A stretch of DNA of 17,035 nt, taken from the NCBI GenBank assembly GCA_964519095.1, contig CAZFHV010000059.1:1-17035 (forward strand). The letters are read 5' to 3'. Of the stretch, positions 15,078 to 17,035 are shown piece by piece. Every line of letters starts with the position of its first letter. The first letter of the stretch is position 1. The notes under the pieces are model-generated. The model was not told the DNA's origin, did no database searches, and was given only the letters and a program-made list of their open reading frames with translations. Source of the DNA: JAEHCY01 sp964519095. GTDB lineage: Bacteria > Pseudomonadota > Gammaproteobacteria > Chromatiales > Chromatiaceae. The position numbers and the translations under genes are program-made.

Positions 15078-15338
15078 ATGAGTCAGGTCGCCAAGCTGTT
15101 CACCAACGGCCGCAGTCAGGCGGTGCGCTTGCCCGCCGCTTATCGGTTCGATACCAAAGAGGTCTTCATCCGCCAGGACCCCGAGACCGGCGATGTGATC
15201 CTCTCGCGCAAGCCCTCCACTTGGGACGACTTCTTTGCGGCGCTCCATGGCCTCGAGGCGCCGGAAGGCTTCCTCGACGAGGGGGAGCGCCAGCAAACCA
15301 CGCAGGATCGTGACCCCTTCGAGGGGTGGCGGGAATGA
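15078..15338 (+). CDS. vapB: AbrB/SpoVT-type antitoxin (VapB/VagC-like)
   Basis: An 86-residue antitoxin. MSQVAKLFTNGRSQAVRLPAAYRFDTKEVFI is the swapped-hairpin AbrB DNA-binding fold; GRSQAVRLP is the usual VagC/VapB signature. The acidic C-terminal tail, EGFLDEGERQQTTQDRDPFEGW, would thread into the toxin. I chose the ATG at 15078 because the conserved fold starts there; the frame's earlier ATG would add an unrelated leader. It overlaps the toxin gene as ATGA. It should neutralise the toxin and repress its own promoter, where an imperfect dyad is visible at 15015-15051. Confidence 0.9.
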   Translation: MSQVAKLFTNGRSQAVRLPAAYRFDTKEVFIRQDPETGDVILSRKPSTWDDFFAALHGLEAPEGFLDEGERQQTTQDRDPFEGWRE

Positions 15339-15733
15339 CGCGGTACCTGCTCGACACCAACACCCTGAGCCACCTGATCAAGCAACATCCCACCGTCACC
15401 CGACGGGTGGTGGCTGCGCCCATGGCCTCCCTGTGCATCTCGGCGATCACCGCGGGGGAGCTCTATTTCGGTCTGGCGAAGCGGCCCGATGCCAAGCGGC
15501 TCCATCTCGCGGTGGGGGCGCTGCGCAAGCGCCTCGACGTGCTGCCCTGGGACAGCGCCATTGCGGAGTGCTACGGGGCGGTGCGCGCCGCGATGGAGCG
15601 CCAGGGCAAGGGCCTGGGGCCGCTGGATCTGCTGATCGCCGCCCATGCGCTGGGCGTCGGCGCGGTGCTGGTGACCAACGACCGGGCCTTTAGTCAGGTC
15701 CCTGGTCTGGTGGTCGAAGACTGGACCCTGTGA
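15335..15733 (+). CDS. vapC: PIN-domain ribonuclease toxin (VapC-like)
   Basis: A 132-residue PIN-domain protein with all four acidic residues of the metal site: Asp7 in YLLDTN, Glu42 in ITAGELYFGL, Asp98 in GPLDLLIAAHAL and Asp116 in VTNDRAF. Toxins of this family cleave specific tRNA or rRNA loops and stop translation. The ATG at 15335 overlaps the antitoxin stop by four bases, with GAGGGG upstream. All active-site residues are present, so it is probably functional. It lies between the RAYT array and the second FGE gene in the same direction. It may stabilise this island. Confidence 0.92.
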   Translation: MTRYLLDTNTLSHLIKQHPTVTRRVVAAPMASLCISAITAGELYFGLAKRPDAKRLHLAVGALRKRLDVLPWDSAIAECYGAVRAAMERQGKGLGPLDLLIAAHALGVGAVLVTNDRAFSQVPGLVVEDWTL

Positions 15734-15846
15734 CGGGCCGCGGATGGGGATGCTTTTGGGGCAGGATGCTCGGTACTCACGTCATTTCCCCAGACCCGGG
15801 CGTTGGACGCAAAGGCAGCAACCGTAGGTGCAAGCGCGGGGACCCC

Positions 15847-16824
15847 ATGAACAAGACGCTCGGCCTCGCCCTAATGGCCTTGGCCCTATCCCTGCCGCCC
15901 GGCCCCACCCTGGCCTGGACCGAAGAAGACCTGCGCGCCGCGGAGCGCATCCTCGAGCGCAAGCTGGAGGAGCGGCGGGCGGCGGAGGCGCGTGCCAAGG
16001 CCGAGGCGGAGTCCCGCGCCAAAGCAGAGGCCGAGGCCAAAGCTAAGGCGGAGGCAGAAGCAAAGGCCAAGGCGGAGGCGGAAGCCCGCGCGAAAGCAGA
16101 GGCGGAGGCCAAAGGCAGGGCTGCCGCCCTGGAAACCATCGCCGCGGGCATGATCCAGATCCCCGCCGGGGAATTCCAGATGGGCCGCAGCCCCGGTGAC
16201 GGACAATGCTATATCGACGAGCAGCCCGCCCACCGGGTCCAGGTGAAGGCCTTCCGCATCGGGAAATACGAGGTCACCCAGGCCCAGTGGCAGGGGGTGA
16301 TGGGCGAGAACCCCGCCCGCTTCAAGGGCGAGGACCGGCCAGTGGAGAAGGTCTCCTGGAACGACGCCCAAGAATTTCTCAAGCGGTTGAACGCCAGCAA
16401 CCCCGGCAAGCCCTATCGGCTCCCCACCGAGGCGGAGTGGGAATACGCCGCCCGCGGCGGGACCAAGACCCCCTACTGGTGGGGCAAGGAGATCGCGAAG
16501 GGCAACGCCAACTGCGATGGTTGCGGCAGCCGCTGGGACAATAAGGAGACCGCCCGGGTGGGGTCCTTCAAGCCCAACCCCTTTGGGCTCTATGACACCG
16601 CGGGCAACGTGAGGGAGTGGGTGCAAGACTGCTGGCACGACAACTACCAGGGCGCCCCAGCGGACGGCTCGGAATGGCGCGATAATTGCCAGGGTACCTC
16701 CCAGGTGCTGCGCGGCGGTTCCTGGTTCAACGAACCGTGGATCCTCCGTTCGGCCTCCCGCGACTGGATCGGCGCCGGCTACCGCTACGGCTACATCGGG
16801 TTCCGGCTCGCCCAGGACCTGTGA
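15847..16824 (+). CDS. Secreted stalk-FGE/SUMF1-domain protein, candidate DGR target
   Basis: 325 residues. A Sec signal peptide (MNKTLGLALMALALSLPPGP, likely cleavage after TLA at 23) is followed by a charged helix rich in AEAKAKAEAE (about 26-95) and an FGE-sulfatase domain (102-325). The FGE domain aligns without gaps to residues 577-800 of the kinase fusion, with roughly 27 differences in its first 190 or so residues and 14 in the last 34. The C-terminal catalytic Cys pair of true formylglycine-generating enzymes is absent. Variable residues are 294-317. There is no kinase or membrane helix, so the mature protein should be periplasmic or exported. The ATG at 15847 follows GCGGGGA; earlier frame codons lack a signal peptide. 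It might bind ligand, act as a partner for the kinase ectodomain, or be an independent variable receptor. Confidence 0.88.
   Translation: MNKTLGLALMALALSLPPGPTLAWTEEDLRAAERILERKLEERRAAEARAKAEAESRAKAEAEAKAKAEAEAKAKAEAEARAKAEAEAKGRAAALETIAAGMIQIPAGEFQMGRSPGDGQCYIDEQPAHRVQVKAFRIGKYEVTQAQWQGVMGENPARFKGEDRPVEKVSWNDAQEFLKRLNASNPGKPYRLPTEAEWEYAARGGTKTPYWWGKEIAKGNANCDGCGSRWDNKETARVGSFKPNPFGLYDTAGNVREWVQDCWHDNYQGAPADGSEWRDNCQGTSQVLRGGSWFNEPWILRSASRDWIGAGYRYGYIGFRLAQDL
16726..16820 (+). other. Candidate DGR variable region 2 and its invariant 3' segment
   Basis: Partner of the region at 13674-13768. Codons 16726-16797 encode FNE-P-WI-LRSA-S-R-D-W-IG-A-GYR-YGYI, where the first gene has SHV-P-VR-LRSA-F-R-L-W-FY-A-AYR-SVSV. 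Third bases are the same in every differing codon. The 23 bases at 16798-16820 match the first gene exactly. The match then continues for 15 bases past one T/G change into the 3' non-coding region. Confidence 0.75.
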
Positions 16825-16858
16825 GCTTTGGCCTTTAGCTCTTTTACCCTTTTCCGCT

Positions 16859-16977
16859 CTCGCTCCCACGCTCCAGCGTGGGAGCAAGTCCAGACGCTCC
16901 GGCGTCGACTGACCCCGCACCCACCGCCGGGGCCTGAATCGACGTGAGGCAACCGTGGGCCGCGACCGCCATTGGCT
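16859..16977 (+). repeat. 119-bp repeat unit after the second FGE gene
   Basis: Same unit as at 13791 and 13910. The hairpin has arm GCTCCCACGC at 16862, loop TCCA, and arm GCGTGGGAGC ending at 16885. GACGTGAGGCAACC follows, then GTG (16955) and GGCCGCGACCGCC. From the first base to the GTG is again 96 bases. No RAYT gene follows, so this is a detached copy of the gene's left end. Confidence 0.85.
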
Positions 16978-17035
16978 CTTGCTCCCACGCTCCGGCGTGG
17001 GAGCAAGCCCAGACGCTCCAGGGTCTACTGCCTCC
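16978..17035 (+). repeat. Next 119-bp repeat unit, cut by the window end
   Basis: It starts CTTGCTCCCACGC and holds the same hairpin (loop TCCG), then AGACGCTCCAGGGTCTACTG as in the copy at 13791. Its 3' half lies outside the window; whether a RAYT frame or another tandem copy follows cannot be seen. Confidence 0.8.

Noticed and set aside
9326..17035. DGR template repeat or reverse transcriptase inside the window
   Set aside because: I looked for an A-rich copy of the variable region near GGCGGTTCCTGG and for reverse-transcriptase motifs on both strands and found neither. Only the two target-like copies are present.

Overview
The window is GC-rich bacterial DNA, most likely from a gammaproteobacterium. 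The nagZ / hypoxanthine-guanine phosphoribosyltransferase / methylthioinosine phosphorylase cluster, RlmD and the lipoprotein lipobox point there. The abundant dyads with arms GCTCCCACGC and GCGTGGGAGC suggest a Chromatiales- or Competibacter-like lineage, but that placement is inference. A 10-N assembly gap shows it is a draft scaffold.

Positions 1-9325 are a mostly housekeeping block on the minus strand. Reading from 9325 downward: rlmD, a CYTH triphosphatase, a lipoprotein peptide-binding protein, an L,D-transpeptidase without a signal peptide, two DppB/DppC-type permeases, nagZ, hpt, a hemerythrin-like gene, a methylthioinosine phosphorylase, and a decayed IS1595-type transposase. From rlmD to hpt the genes overlap or lie within about 27 bases, so they look like one operon. 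Peptide import plus NagZ plus a YkuD enzyme suggests cell-wall fragment recovery, but no ATPase gene is present. The hemerythrin gene has its own terminator and interrupts the purine-salvage pair.

Positions 9326-17035 are an accessory island on the plus strand. A TerY-P-type triad comes first: a vWA protein, a PP2C phosphatase and a Ser/Thr-kinase-like protein. The kinase continues through a membrane segment into a periplasmic helical stalk and a C-terminal FGE/SUMF1 (C-type-lectin fold) domain. A second gene at 15847-16824 encodes a secreted protein with the same kind of stalk and a near-identical FGE domain. The last third of the two FGE domains differs at 21 bases, all at codon positions 1 or 2 and none at position 3. 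Synonymous differences do occur just upstream. This is the footprint of adenine-directed mutagenesis by a diversity-generating retroelement (DGR). The invariant 3' segment after each variable stretch is followed by a 10-bp hairpin. No reverse transcriptase or template repeat is in the window, so the retroelement would have to act from elsewhere. My main proposal is a transmembrane kinase/phosphatase switch whose external sensor is hypervariable.

Between the two FGE genes lie a RAYT-type (REP-associated tyrosine transposase) gene with an in-frame amber codon and a VapBC-like toxin-antitoxin pair with a possible operator. Copies of a 119-bp unit upstream of the RAYT and after each FGE gene contain the RAYT ribosome-binding site and start codon. 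A five-unit array downstream repeats the RAYT's last codons and stop. The repeats thus look like amplified left and right ends of the RAYT gene.
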